From VBAS01 sp964508655 (GTDB taxonomy: Bacteria > Bacteroidota > Bacteroidia > Chitinophagales > Chitinophagaceae), in NCBI GenBank assembly GCA_964508655.1, contig CAZDUO010000002.1, forward strand, positions 39,338 through 103,337: a stretch of 64,000 nucleotides of DNA, in the 5' to 3' direction. The stretch's first letter is position 1. Each line of letters starts with the position of its first letter. Shown here one piece after another: positions 51,879 through 61,580 of this stretch. Position numbers and translations under genes: made by a program. A model generated the notes under the pieces. It was not told the DNA's origin. It saw only the letters and a list, made by a program, of their open reading frames with translations, and made no database searches.

Positions 51879-53816
51879 ATGCAGATTGCAGCAGGACCGC
51901 TTCTACAAACCATCAATTCACCGGACGAACTGAAAAAACTACCCCGGGAAAAACTTCACCAGCTTTGCGACGAACTGCGCCAATACATCATTGATGTGGT
52001 GAGTGTGCATGGCGGCCATTTCGGCGCCAGCCTTGGCGTAGTGGAGCTTACCGTGGCGCTGCATTATATTTATAACACACCATACGACCAGTTGGTATGG
52101 GATGTGGGCCACCAGGCTTATGGACATAAAATACTCACCGGCCGGCGAGACCGGTTTGTAACCAACCGTAAATACAAAGGGCTGAGCGGTTTTCCTAAAA
52201 GAAGCGAAAGTGAATACGATACTTTCGGTGTGGGTCATTCTTCCACTTCTATTTCCGCAGCGCTGGGCATGGCCATGGCTGCAAAGTACAAAGGTGAAAA
52301 AGACAGGAAGGTGGTGACCGTAATTGGCGACGGCGCCATGACGGCGGGTCTTGCATTTGAAGGATTGAATCATGTTGGCGTAGCAGACACCGACCTGCTG
52401 ATTATTCTGAATGACAACTGCATGAGCATTGACCCCAATGTGGGTGCACTGAAAGAATACCTGACTGACATCACCACATCTCCCACTTACAATAAGTTTC
52501 GCGACGAGGTCTGGAACCTGCTTGGCAAGCTGCCCGTGGGTAAAAATTTTTCAAGAGAAATGGCATCAAAGCTGGAAGCAAGCCTGAAAGGAATGGTAAG
52601 CAAAAGCAGCAATCTTTTTGAATCACTGAACCTTCGATACTTTGGGCCGATTGACGGGCACAACATAACCAAACTGGTAGATACCCTCAAAGACCTGCGC
52701 AATATGCCGGGTCCGAAATTGCTGCACATCGTAACGGTGAAAGGCAAAGGATATGCCCTGGCGGAAAAAGATCAGACCAGGTGGCATGCACCCGGGCAGT
52801 TTGATAAAATAACAGGTGAAATACACAAAAAGAAGTATGACCTGCCGCAGCCGCCAAAATACCAGGATGTGTTTGGATACACTATTCTTGAGCTGGCAGA
52901 AAAAAATGAAAAGATTTTCGGCATCACACCAGCCATGCCTTCAGGCTCTTCATTAAAATACATGATGGAAAAAATGCCGCATCGTGCATTTGATGTGGGT
53001 ATAGCCGAGCAGCATGCAGTTACATTAAGTGCCGGCATGGCTACGCAGGGCATGAAGGTATTCTGCAATATTTATTCATCGTTTATGCAGCGTGCCTACG
53101 ACCAGGTGATTCACGATGTAGCCATACAGAATCTTCCGGTCATCTTTTGTCTCGACCGTGCCGGTGTGGTGGGTGACGACGGGCCCACGCACCACGGCTG
53201 CTACGACATAGCCTATATGCGTTGCGTGCCGAACATGATAGTAAGCTCACCGATGAATGAAGCGGAGATGAGAAACCTGATGTACACGGCACAGCTTGAC
53301 TCTACCCATCATCCCTTTGTGATACGGTACCCGAGAGGCGAAGGCGTGATGCCGGAATGGAGAACAGAAATGAAGGAAATTAAAATCGGTACGGGAAGAA
53401 AATTGAAAGACGGGCAGGATATTGCCATTCTGTCTTTTGGTCATCCGGGAAATTTTGCCGCTGCCGCCATCCGTGATTTGAAAAATGATGGGCTGAATCC
53501 TGCCCATTACGACATGCGTTTTGCAAAACCGCTGGATGAACAATTGCTCCACGAAGTGTTCAGCAGGTACGAAAAAATTATCACGGTGGAAGATGGCACG
53601 GTAAAAGGCGGTTTCGGCTCCGCCATCCTTGAATTCATGAATGAGCACCATTACAGGGTTGAAATAAAAATCCTGGGCATCCCCGACCGGCTGGTAGAAC
53701 ACGGCACTCCCAAAGAACTGCACCGCGAATGCGGCTACGATACTGAAGCCATAAAAGACACGGTACTGGTAATGATGAAGGGGAAAGTGAGTGTCAACAA
53801 GTCAATGCTTCAATAA
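51879..53816 (+). CDS. dxs: 1-deoxy-D-xylulose-5-phosphate synthase
   Basis: 645 residues. Thiamine-diphosphate enzyme with HGGHFGASLGVVELTVALHY, DVGHQAYGHKILTGRRD, the TPP motif GDGAMTAGLAFEGLNHVG ... NDN, the pyrimidine-domain IAEQHAVTLSAGMA and DRAGVVGDDGPTHHG, and the transketolase C-terminal domain. It makes DXP, the first step of the MEP isoprenoid pathway, which can supply prenyl groups to the GGGP synthase at 44511. Confidence 0.97.
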   Translation: MQIAAGPLLQTINSPDELKKLPREKLHQLCDELRQYIIDVVSVHGGHFGASLGVVELTVALHYIYNTPYDQLVWDVGHQAYGHKILTGRRDRFVTNRKYKGLSGFPKRSESEYDTFGVGHSSTSISAALGMAMAAKYKGEKDRKVVTVIGDGAMTAGLAFEGLNHVGVADTDLLIILNDNCMSIDPNVGALKEYLTDITTSPTYNKFRDEVWNLLGKLPVGKNFSREMASKLEASLKGMVSKSSNLFESLNLRYFGPIDGHNITKLVDTLKDLRNMPGPKLLHIVTVKGKGYALAEKDQTRWHAPGQFDKITGEIHKKKYDLPQPPKYQDVFGYTILELAEKNEKIFGITPAMPSGSSLKYMMEKMPHRAFDVGIAEQHAVTLSAGMATQGMKVFCNIYSSFMQRAYDQVIHDVAIQNLPVIFCLDRAGVVGDDGPTHHGCYDIAYMRCVPNMIVSSPMNEAEMRNLMYTAQLDSTHHPFVIRYPRGEGVMPEWRTEMKEIKIGTGRKLKDGQDIAILSFGHPGNFAAAAIRDLKNDGLNPAHYDMRFAKPLDEQLLHEVFSRYEKIITVEDGTVKGGFGSAILEFMNEHHYRVEIKILGIPDRLVEHGTPKELHRECGYDTEAIKDTVLVMMKGKVSVNKSMLQ

Positions 53817-53965
53817 CCCCTTTCCAGCTCCTGTTTGACAGCCAATAATTTTTTTTCATTCTCCTTTTTCATAGATTTATTTTTTGTACGGGGCTGCATA
53901 CGTCAGCCATGTTATTTACTTTACCCTGTAGAACCATTTTATTTTCTCAGCTAAAAAATTTTATT

Positions 53966-55198
53966 ATGGCAAAACCACTGGGTGAAACTATGCCCGCCAG
54001 CCGGTTAAAAGCATTTCGGAAACTGAACATTGACCCCAACGACCGTGTAATACTTTCGCTGGACGGCGGCGGCATGCGGGGCATCCTCAGCATCCAGCTG
54101 CTGAAAAAGCTGGAAGAGGTAGCCGGCATTCCCTGCTTCGAGTTATTTGATATGGTGGCTGGTACTTCCACCGGTGGCATTATTGCCGGCCTGATTGTAA
54201 AAGGACATACCGCCGCCGAAATTGAAGACCTGTATGACAGCCTGATTAAAGAAGTTTTTCATAAGCGCCCCATCGGCAACCGGTTTATCAACCCGCCGCA
54301 ATACAGTAAAAAAAGATACCGCGAACTGCTGAAAGATATCATCGGATACGACCTTACCCTTGAGCAGGCCTGCCGCATCAAAGACCTTGACCTGATGATT
54401 ACCTCCCGTGACCTGTCGGCGTCGGAAGAAACATTTTTCACTTCCTTCAAACAGGAAGACGGCAGCTACTGGGGCACTTACAAAGATGTATTGCTGCGTG
54501 CCGTAATGGAATCCACCATGTCGGCGCCTACCTATTTTTACCCGTTGGAACGGTTCGTTGACGGTGGTGTGACCACGCACAACAATCCCAGCCTGGGTGC
54601 CTTTATCGAGGCCGTATCGTACAGCACACCAAGAGATGAAAACAACAACCGCCGCCCATCAGCATATAAACTTCCCAATGTCACCGTTTACAGTTTCGGC
54701 ACCGGCGCCACCCAACGGTTTATAAAACCTACCCGTACATTGAACCCAAGAGGAAATGACATTAAATTCTGGCTCGACTGGCTGATAAATGAAACCAGCG
54801 AAGATGCCAGCTCGGTGCAGGAAAATACATTCCGTTCGCTGATGATTCAGAATTCAGTCCGCTACAAGCGTTTCCAGATTTCACTGGACCCGCCCGCCAT
54901 GAAAAAACTGCCGAACACCGACGAACTGGATGAAAATCTTTACGGATCCAAATGGCTGTGGGACCTGGACGAAAAATCACTAAGCAAAGTGGACCTGGCC
55001 AACCTGACTCACTACCCCCTGATGAAAATCATCGGCCGGCAGATGGCCCTCTATATAACCGAAGAATCAAAAAACGGTTTTAAGGAAGATCTTGTGAATA
55101 CTCATGGCAATGACCAGCTGGTGACTTTTTCCGGCGATATCAAAAGAATACTCACGCAAATGAGCGACCCCGACTGGCTGGATAATTACCAGGCATAA
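53966..55198 (+). CDS. Patatin-like phospholipase
   Basis: 410 residues from the ATG at 53966 (MAKPLGETMPASRLKAFRKL); the longer frame to 53909 is a weak alternative. Catalytic dyad: S68 in AGTSTGGIIAG and D199 in RFVDGGVTTHNNP; oxyanion motif DGGGMRGI at 33-40. No signal peptide, so cytosolic. It hydrolyses acyl esters of phospholipids. Patatin effectors occur in CBASS defence, but no nucleotide cyclase or ubiquitin-like genes lie alongside, so a lipid-turnover role is the default view. Confidence 0.9.
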   Translation: MAKPLGETMPASRLKAFRKLNIDPNDRVILSLDGGGMRGILSIQLLKKLEEVAGIPCFELFDMVAGTSTGGIIAGLIVKGHTAAEIEDLYDSLIKEVFHKRPIGNRFINPPQYSKKRYRELLKDIIGYDLTLEQACRIKDLDLMITSRDLSASEETFFTSFKQEDGSYWGTYKDVLLRAVMESTMSAPTYFYPLERFVDGGVTTHNNPSLGAFIEAVSYSTPRDENNNRRPSAYKLPNVTVYSFGTGATQRFIKPTRTLNPRGNDIKFWLDWLINETSEDASSVQENTFRSLMIQNSVRYKRFQISLDPPAMKKLPNTDELDENLYGSKWLWDLDEKSLSKVDLANLTHYPLMKIIGRQMALYITEESKNGFKEDLVNTHGNDQLVTFSGDIKRILTQMSDPDWLDNYQA

Positions 55199-55237
55199 CA
55201 GTTTTTCTGCAGATAATAATTCTAAGTAAATTTAAGT

Positions 55238-58216
55238 ATGCAACGAACCGCCATCATTCTTGCATGCTTTCTTTTTTGTACAACTTCCATTGCACAGCAA
55301 TACCCCTTTGTTCATTATACCCCAAAAGACGGGCTTGTAAACAGTCGTGTAAAAAAATCTTACCAGGACAGCAAAGGCCGGATGTATTTTCTTACCTGGG
55401 CCGGGTTGAGTGTGTATGATGGCGCAAGATTCAGAAATTATACGGTTCAGAATGGACTTGCCAGTAATGTTATCAATGATATTCTGGAAGTCGGCAAAGA
55501 TTCGCTGCTGGTTGCCACCAACAGCGAGTTTCATTTAAATGTATTGATAAATGGGAAAATAGGAACATTAAAAACTGAAGGTGATACCTGCAGGTTTCCA
55601 AACCAGTTTTACCGGCATGATGATGGCCGGGTCTATCTTTCTTCTGATTATGGATTATTTCTGATGGAAAACAATAAAATCACAGCACTAAACATTTCTG
55701 ATTTAACATCTACCAGCCCACAACCGCCTTACCTGGCATCCATAACCGGCTACGGAAACTTTCTTTTGCTTACCACCAATGAAATGAGATCACTAAAAGG
55801 ACTCTTCCTCTACGATATTGCCGGTAACCGCATTTGCGATGCATTGCCTGGTATAAATGCAATTCTTCTCGGAAAAGATAAAAGCAACAGAATCTGGATC
55901 AGTTCTCATAAATTATTTGTGCTGGATACTGCTGCGCTTAAGAATGGAAAAATTTCACTGACTCCGCCACCGGGTAATTATCAACTGGTAAAAGATTATC
56001 CCGTGGTCAATATGGCTTTTGACGACGAGTCGATATGGCTTGTATACAGAGACCAGGATTATGTAAACAAGGATATTCGCCGCCTGGATGAATCCGGTTC
56101 CATGTCAAAGCTGCCGTTGCCTGAACAGATTACTTCATCAGGGGTCAGCAGTATTATGATCGACCGGGAGTACAGCATCTGGCTTTGCAATGATGGCGGC
56201 GTATTTAAAATCGTTAATTCACCATTGATTATCGTTGAACTGCCCTTCACAATGCAGAAGCAAATTGACAGGGCATTTTATTCAAACGGTTTTACATGGT
56301 TCAACAATTATTCTTATGTCAATATCCCCAATAAGCTGTTCAGGCGTACGGAGAAAGGATTCGAAGAATTTACTTCCAACCTGGCAAGGGCGCCGGCTAT
56401 ATTCCATGAGGAAGACAATATACTGCTGGCGTATGATGACAGGAATATTTATGAGGCCGGATTCAGTGCAAAGAAAAAAACAATTGACTTTAAAAAAATT
56501 ATTTCGCTTTCTGCTGCCGGCAATGTTGGAAAACAATTAGAGGTTGCCGGTAAATCGGTTATCATTGCTGCCCAATCGTCCGGCTTGTATATATGGAAGG
56601 ACAAGATGCCGGTGTTTCATTTGCCCACGGTAAAAGATGACCTGATTGAAGGATTTGCTTTTGATAAAAATAATTACTTATGGGTAGTCAGGCGATACAC
56701 CGGAGCGGATGTATTCAGTCTTCACCCGGAAAATATCTCAAATTATTTACAACCTGTTTTTCATTTTACCAGGGAACAATTAACCGGCTCACCCCGCAGT
56801 TTTATTATTGATAAACGTGGAATTATCTGGATTGGCACCAGATACGATGGATTGATCGGCTATCAGCACCAGGAAACCGGGTTGGCTAAATTATTTCATT
56901 TTCATACGGGCAACGGGTTAACTGATGACTTTGTGACGTCGCTTGCCTGCGATTCAATGAATAATTTGATTGTCGGTACCCAAACAGGCATTGACAGAAT
57001 TATTATTAACGGACAAAAGGAATATGTAGTTGAAAATTTAAGTAAAACCAATAACTTTTTTGCCTATATAAAACAATGCTGGGCGGATGCAAACCATGCT
57101 TATGCCCTGACCAATACAGGCATCCTGTTGCAGGTGACGAATCCCGGGAAAATGAGATTAAAAAACAACCCGCAGCTGCTGCTTGAGGAAATGAAAGTGA
57201 ATGCAAAAACATTGACAACGTCAAAATATTTTTTCCGTTATAAAGAAAACAACATCAGTTTTCATGTAGCCGCGCCAAGTTATCTGGATGAAAAGCAGGT
57301 CACATATTCTTATTTGCTGGAAGGCTCGGGTAATCAGCAATGGAGCGATACTTCTTTCTCCAACTCTCTCATCAACCTGACAAATCTTTCGCCGGGTGAA
57401 TACCAGCTAAAAGTAAAAGCTTTTTTCCCTTCGGGCATGTATCCGCCGGCTTCCTTATCCTATTCATTTGAAGTAACCCCTCCCTGGTGGCAAACCTGGT
57501 GGTTCAGGACCCTTGCCGGATTATTGATTATTGGATTATTAATTATTGGTTTCCGCTTCTATTATCGCAGGAAAATGGAAAGGCAAATGGTTATACTGGA
57601 AAAGCAAAAGGCAATAGAAAAAGAAAGAACCCGTATAGCCACCGATATGCATGATGACCTGGGTGCCGGCCTTTCACGCATAAAATTTTTAAGCGAAACC
57701 ATCGGCATAAAAAAACAGCAGCAGCAGCCGGTAGAAGAGGAAGTAACCAAAATACGGGAATACAGCCACGAGATGATTGACAAAATGGGTGAAATTGTGT
57801 GGGCACTGAATGAGAAAAATGATTCATTGAGTGATCTGCTTTCTTACACCCGTGCCTATGCCATGGAATATCTTTCGCAAAATGGTATCAGTTGCAAAGC
57901 AGAATTGCCGGACCAGCTTCCTTCACTCTTTGTAAGCGGTGAATTCCGAAGAAATATTTTTCTTACCATCAAGGAAGCCCTGCACAACGTGGTCAAGCAT
58001 GCACAGGCCACGCAGGTTACATTAACGATCCATGTTAATCACCAGCTTTCAATCAGGTTAAAAGATAACGGAATTGGCTTTGACAGGAACAATATACGTT
58101 CATTCAGTAATGGGCTCTCCAACATGCAAGCAAGAATAAAAGAGATCGGCGGTAAAATTGAAATAATAAATCAGCAAGGGACGCTTATTAATTTATCCAT
58201 TCCTTTGAAAACATAA
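55238..58216 (+). CDS. Two-component sensor histidine kinase with beta-propeller sensor, second system
   Basis: 992 residues. Signal peptide (MQRTAIILACFLFCTTSIAQ). Periplasmic propeller blades (FVHYTPKDGLVNSRVKKSY, DSKGRMYFLTWAGLSVYDG, later DKRGIIWIGTRYDGL), then a Y_Y_Y-type domain (YSYLLEGSGNQQW, PGEYQLKVKAF). One membrane segment near residue 760 (LAGLLIIGLLIIGFRFYY). HisKA_3 with His in ATDMHDDLGAGLSRI near residue 804, and HATPase (NVVKHAQAT, DNGIGFD, GLSNMQARIKEIGG). Same architecture as the kinase at 6017, only loosely similar in sequence. Partner regulator is 48 bases downstream. Confidence 0.92.
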   Translation: MQRTAIILACFLFCTTSIAQQYPFVHYTPKDGLVNSRVKKSYQDSKGRMYFLTWAGLSVYDGARFRNYTVQNGLASNVINDILEVGKDSLLVATNSEFHLNVLINGKIGTLKTEGDTCRFPNQFYRHDDGRVYLSSDYGLFLMENNKITALNISDLTSTSPQPPYLASITGYGNFLLLTTNEMRSLKGLFLYDIAGNRICDALPGINAILLGKDKSNRIWISSHKLFVLDTAALKNGKISLTPPPGNYQLVKDYPVVNMAFDDESIWLVYRDQDYVNKDIRRLDESGSMSKLPLPEQITSSGVSSIMIDREYSIWLCNDGGVFKIVNSPLIIVELPFTMQKQIDRAFYSNGFTWFNNYSYVNIPNKLFRRTEKGFEEFTSNLARAPAIFHEEDNILLAYDDRNIYEAGFSAKKKTIDFKKIISLSAAGNVGKQLEVAGKSVIIAAQSSGLYIWKDKMPVFHLPTVKDDLIEGFAFDKNNYLWVVRRYTGADVFSLHPENISNYLQPVFHFTREQLTGSPRSFIIDKRGIIWIGTRYDGLIGYQHQETGLAKLFHFHTGNGLTDDFVTSLACDSMNNLIVGTQTGIDRIIINGQKEYVVENLSKTNNFFAYIKQCWADANHAYALTNTGILLQVTNPGKMRLKNNPQLLLEEMKVNAKTLTTSKYFFRYKENNISFHVAAPSYLDEKQVTYSYLLEGSGNQQWSDTSFSNSLINLTNLSPGEYQLKVKAFFPSGMYPPASLSYSFEVTPPWWQTWWFRTLAGLLIIGLLIIGFRFYYRRKMERQMVILEKQKAIEKERTRIATDMHDDLGAGLSRIKFLSETIGIKKQQQQPVEEEVTKIREYSHEMIDKMGEIVWALNEKNDSLSDLLSYTRAYAMEYLSQNGISCKAELPDQLPSLFVSGEFRRNIFLTIKEALHNVVKHAQATQVTLTIHVNHQLSIRLKDNGIGFDRNNIRSFSNGLSNMQARIKEIGGKIEIINQQGTLINLSIPLKT

Positions 58217-58264
58217 CTTTTGTTCTATTGGGTAACAGGTTTCTTACAATTACTTTCGGCAAAC

Positions 58265-58894
58265 ATGAGTATAACTTTAGCCATAGTGGAAGATCTGGAT
58301 GAAGTAAGAGATGGACTAAAGAATTTTATTTCGCTCAGCCAGGATTTCAAAGTACTCGATACTTTTAAAACCGCCGAAGATGCCATCATCGATCTTCCAA
58401 AATTGAAGCCTGATATTGTCATCATGGATATCAATCTTCCGGGCATGAATGGCATTGATTGTATAAAGCATATAAAAGATAAAAGCCCTGCAACACAATT
58501 CATGATGTTCACAGTTTATGAAAATGATGAAAAAGTTTTTGAGGCATTGAAAGCCGGAGCATCCGGTTATCTTTTGAAGAATACCGGGCTTGTTCAATTG
58601 ATAGAATCATTAAAGGAACTCTATAACGGCGGAAGCCCCATGAGTGCCAATATTGCACGCAAGCTTGTTACACTTTTCAGAACAGGGCATAAAGAACCTA
58701 CAAGTCTTGAAATATTAAGCAATAGAGAAAACGAAATTCTACAATTGCTTGCAAAAGGGTTACTTTATAAAGAAATCGCTGATCAGCTTGCCATTTCTGT
58801 AAGCACGGTGCGGCAGCATATTCACCACATTTACGAAAAACTGCATGTGCAGAACCGGACAGAGGCCATTAATAAAGCGTTTGGAAAAAATTGA
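58265..58894 (+). CDS. NarL/LuxR-family response regulator, second system
   Basis: 209 residues from the ATG at 58265 (MSITLAIVEDLDEV); 15 more upstream codons (MFYWVTGF) are unlikely. Receiver domain with E9/D10, D55 (IVIMDINLPGM), T81-like FTVYEND and K105-like GYLLKN. LuxR helix-turn-helix with SNRENEILQLLAKGLLYKEI and TVRQHIHHIYEKLHV. Its last 18 codons have a diverged second copy 1.3 kb downstream (60149-60205). Confidence 0.94.
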   Translation: MSITLAIVEDLDEVRDGLKNFISLSQDFKVLDTFKTAEDAIIDLPKLKPDIVIMDINLPGMNGIDCIKHIKDKSPATQFMMFTVYENDEKVFEALKAGASGYLLKNTGLVQLIESLKELYNGGSPMSANIARKLVTLFRTGHKEPTSLEILSNRENEILQLLAKGLLYKEIADQLAISVSTVRQHIHHIYEKLHVQNRTEAINKAFGKN

Positions 58895-58905
58895 TGGTAC
58901 AATAT

Positions 58906-58920
58906 TGGAATGATATTCCA
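58906..58920. promoter_or_regulatory. Palindrome upstream of the ATPase gene (TGGAAT-GAT-ATTCCA)
   Basis: A perfect 6-bp inverted repeat with a 3-base centre, 21 bases before the ATPase start, overlapping the expected promoter region (tactatcttg). It has the size of an operator; no regulator is known. Confidence 0.45.
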
Positions 58921-58941
58921 TAATTGTACTATCTTGCGTGC

Positions 58942-60090
58942 ATGAAAAATGTACCACGCATAGCCGGAAAAAAGCTGAAATACCTGGCGTCAAAATTCCC
59001 TGCAGTAGCCATTACCGGCCCCCGGCAAAGCGGGAAAACCACACTGGCTAAAATGGTATTCCCTGCCAAACCCTATATATCTCTTGAAAACCCGGATATT
59101 AAAAGACTGGCTGAAGATGATCCCCGGCAGTTTCTTGATCGCTATCCCGGAGGCGCAATCCTGGATGAAGTGCAGCGGGCCCCGCACTTATTTTCCTATC
59201 TGCAGCAAATACTGGATGAAAGTAAAAAAAACGGATTATACATATTAACCGGCTCAAACCAGTTTTTATTACAGGAAAATATTTCGCAAACACTTGCCGG
59301 AAGAATTGCCTACATCGAATTATTACCCTATAGTTTTCAGGAATTGCAACTCGCATCAAAAAAGAAATTGATCCTGGAACAGGTTCTTTTTACCGGTGCT
59401 TATCCTGCCATTTATACCCGGCGAATGAAACCACAGGATTGGTTTCCAAACTATATCCGGACATACATTGACAGGGATGTCAGGCTGCTTAAGAACATCA
59501 GCAATCTTTCTGTGTTTACCAAATTTATCCGCCTTTGCGCTGCCCGCACAGGCCAGTTATTGAACATGAATAACCTTGCCATTGAAACCGGTGTTGATAA
59601 TAAAACAATCCAGGCATGGATAAGCATATTGGAAAGCAGTTATCTTATTCATTTTTTGCGTCCTTACCACAAAAGTTTCAGCAAACGACTGGTGAAAATG
59701 CCTAAATTATATTTCTATGACACCGGCCTGGTTTGTGCACTGATAGAAATACCCGATGCAAAAGCCCTGTCGCTGCATCCGATCAGGGGATCACTATTTG
59801 AAAATTTGGTGATTAATGAACTGCTGAAGCGCCGCTTCAATAACGGACTGCGGAGTAATCTTTATTTCTGGAGAGATAATAAGGGCAAAGAAATTGATGT
59901 AGTAATGGATACAGGATTGAAAGCACAGGCTATTGAAATAAAAGCCGGCACTACGCTCCAGGATGAATTTTTCAGCAACCTTTTCTATTGGCAACGATTA
60001 ACCGGAACCAAAAAAGGAAGGCTGGTTTATGGCGGAAAAGAAACCTATCAATATAAAAATTTCTCCGTACAATCCTGGCAAGATTTATAG
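58942..60090 (+). CDS. AAA-family ATPase with DUF4143 C-terminal domain
   Basis: 382 residues from the ATG at 58942 (MKNVPRIAGKKLKYL). Walker A GPRQSGKTTLA near residues 30-40, Walker B GGAILDEVQRAP near 75, LTGSNQFLLQENISQTLAGR (sensor region), then DUF4143 with LRPYHKSFSKRLVKMPKLYF and FYDTGLVCAL, and a nuclease-like ending (FWRDNKGKEIDVVMD, IEIKAGTT) that recalls PD-(D/E)XK folds. These proteins are widespread, patchily distributed accessory genes of unclear function. Here it lies between an intact regulator gene and a remnant of that gene's tail, as if inserted. Confidence 0.93.
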   Translation: MKNVPRIAGKKLKYLASKFPAVAITGPRQSGKTTLAKMVFPAKPYISLENPDIKRLAEDDPRQFLDRYPGGAILDEVQRAPHLFSYLQQILDESKKNGLYILTGSNQFLLQENISQTLAGRIAYIELLPYSFQELQLASKKKLILEQVLFTGAYPAIYTRRMKPQDWFPNYIRTYIDRDVRLLKNISNLSVFTKFIRLCAARTGQLLNMNNLAIETGVDNKTIQAWISILESSYLIHFLRPYHKSFSKRLVKMPKLYFYDTGLVCALIEIPDAKALSLHPIRGSLFENLVINELLKRRFNNGLRSNLYFWRDNKGKEIDVVMDTGLKAQAIEIKAGTTLQDEFFSNLFYWQRLTGTKKGRLVYGGKETYQYKNFSVQSWQDL

Positions 60091-60133
60091 ATAACTTAGC
60101 CTTTAAAATCCTGTACCCGCTTCTTTATTTGTT

Positions 60134-60205
60134 ATTCATCATTTTAAAAAGCTGCATGTGCAGAACCGGACAGAAGCCCTTAATAAGGCGTTTGGAAAAA
60201 ATTAG
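60134..60205 (+). pseudogene. Remnant of a second response-regulator gene (3' end only)
   Basis: From 60149 the frame reads KLHVQNRTEALNKAFGKN and stops at TAG, matching the last 18 codons of the regulator at 58265-58894 (KLHVQNRTEAINKAFGKN, stop TGA). The bases differ at several third codon positions, with only one amino-acid change, so the copy diverged while still coding. Upstream, ttattcatcattttaaaaag matches the regulator's attcaccacatttacgaaaa with a few bases lost and breaks the frame. Confidence 0.8.
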
Positions 60206-60320
60206 CTGCCATTTCTGATAATCTTCTATCGGATAACTTTCGTTCTATTGACTTATTTTTATCTGCGTTCTACCTTCCCTAAACTTTGTGTCTCACATTT
60301 TTCAATTTCAACTGTGAATT

Positions 60321-61580
60321 ATGAATAAGATATTATTGATATCCTTCCTGCTTTTTAGTGGAAGTTTTTCGCAGGCACAAATTTTAAAAAACGTCTCAGA
60401 AAAGGCAAAGAAAAAATCAAATAATGAAATTGACAAAACGATTGAAAATACGGAAAACAAAAAAAACGGAAAGAATGATTCCGGGGATACGACTGACAAT
60501 AAAAAGAATATCCAGGTAAATGACACAACGATTAATCCTGGCAGCGATCCAAATCAACCAGCTTCGTTCAGGGCTTACAGCAAATATGATTTTGTGCCCG
60601 GCGAAAAAGTGATTGGCTTTGAAGATTTTTCAACCGGAAATATCGGTGATTTCCCGGCAGGTTGGAATACGAATGCTTCAGGAGAAATAGTTACTATAGA
60701 GGGCAAGCCGGGCCGCTGGTTATGGCTGACTAAGCCCGGTCAATTTGTTCCCGAATTTGCGAAACAATATCCTGAAGATTTTACGTTCGAGTTTGATCTG
60801 TTACACGGGGTACCTTTCGGTGGCGGCGACATAATTGTAGGTTTTGCTGAGATGACTGACAAAAACCTTGAAGGTTGGTCCCTGGCGAACAATGCTTTCG
60901 GTTGCCAATTAGAAGTTGCACTGACCGGTACTGAATCAGGGGTCAGTCGTTTTTCAGGCAGAATTAATGGTAGCACCGATATTCAAAACATGAGCAATCC
61001 GAATTATCTTAATGATAATTACAATCCGGTTCATGTTGCCATCTGGAGACAAAAAGAAAGAGTAAGAGTTTACCTAAACGAAGAAAAAATTTGGGACATT
61101 CCCAAAGCAACCATTAAGGAAGCAAAATTTAATTCTATTATTTTCTCGATGGACAATTTTCAGGAAATTGGACAATACTACATCAGTAATCTTCGCCTTG
61201 CAATAGGTGCTCCTGATACACGCAAAAAAATGCTGGAACAGAACAAATGGGTGACGCATGGAATTTTATTTGATGTAAACAGTGACAAAATAAAAGCTGA
61301 GTCGTATGGTACGCTAAAAGAAATGGCGAATGTGCTGAAAGAATTTCCCGACCTCAAAGTAAAAATAGTTGGACATACTGATGCGGATGGAAGCGATGCT
61401 GCGAATCTGGATCTGTCCAAACGCAGGGCGGCTTCCGTGAAAGCGGGATTATCAAAAGAATTTGGTATTGATACAAGCAGGATGGAGACGGATGGAAAAG
61501 GCGAAAGCGAACCGATTGATAAAAATGAGACACCGGCTGGTAAAGCAAATAACCGGAGAGTTGAATTTATAAAAATCTAA
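60321..61580 (+). CDS. Secreted protein with C-terminal OmpA peptidoglycan-binding domain
   Basis: 419 residues. Signal peptide (MNKILLISFLLFSGSFSQAQ), a Lys/Asn/Asp-rich linker (about 25-75), a central beta-rich domain of jelly-roll character (GFEDFSTGNIGDFPAGW, FTFEFDLLHGVPFGGGD, IWRQKERVRVYLNEEKIWD), then the OmpA domain from about 305 (GILFDVNSDKIKAESYGTLK, VKIVGHTDADGSDAANLDLS, KRRAASVKAGL, GKANNRRVEF). It should bind peptidoglycan from the periplasmic side. The next gene's ATG follows its stop with no gap, so the two are translationally linked. Confidence 0.92.
   Translation: MNKILLISFLLFSGSFSQAQILKNVSEKAKKKSNNEIDKTIENTENKKNGKNDSGDTTDNKKNIQVNDTTINPGSDPNQPASFRAYSKYDFVPGEKVIGFEDFSTGNIGDFPAGWNTNASGEIVTIEGKPGRWLWLTKPGQFVPEFAKQYPEDFTFEFDLLHGVPFGGGDIIVGFAEMTDKNLEGWSLANNAFGCQLEVALTGTESGVSRFSGRINGSTDIQNMSNPNYLNDNYNPVHVAIWRQKERVRVYLNEEKIWDIPKATIKEAKFNSIIFSMDNFQEIGQYYISNLRLAIGAPDTRKKMLEQNKWVTHGILFDVNSDKIKAESYGTLKEMANVLKEFPDLKVKIVGHTDADGSDAANLDLSKRRAASVKAGLSKEFGIDTSRMETDGKGESEPIDKNETPAGKANNRRVEFIKI

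Noticed and set aside
53966..55198. Patatin gene as a CBASS effector
   Set aside because: No CD-NTase, Cap2/Cap3 or TM effector genes are adjacent; the neighbours are dxs and a two-component system.
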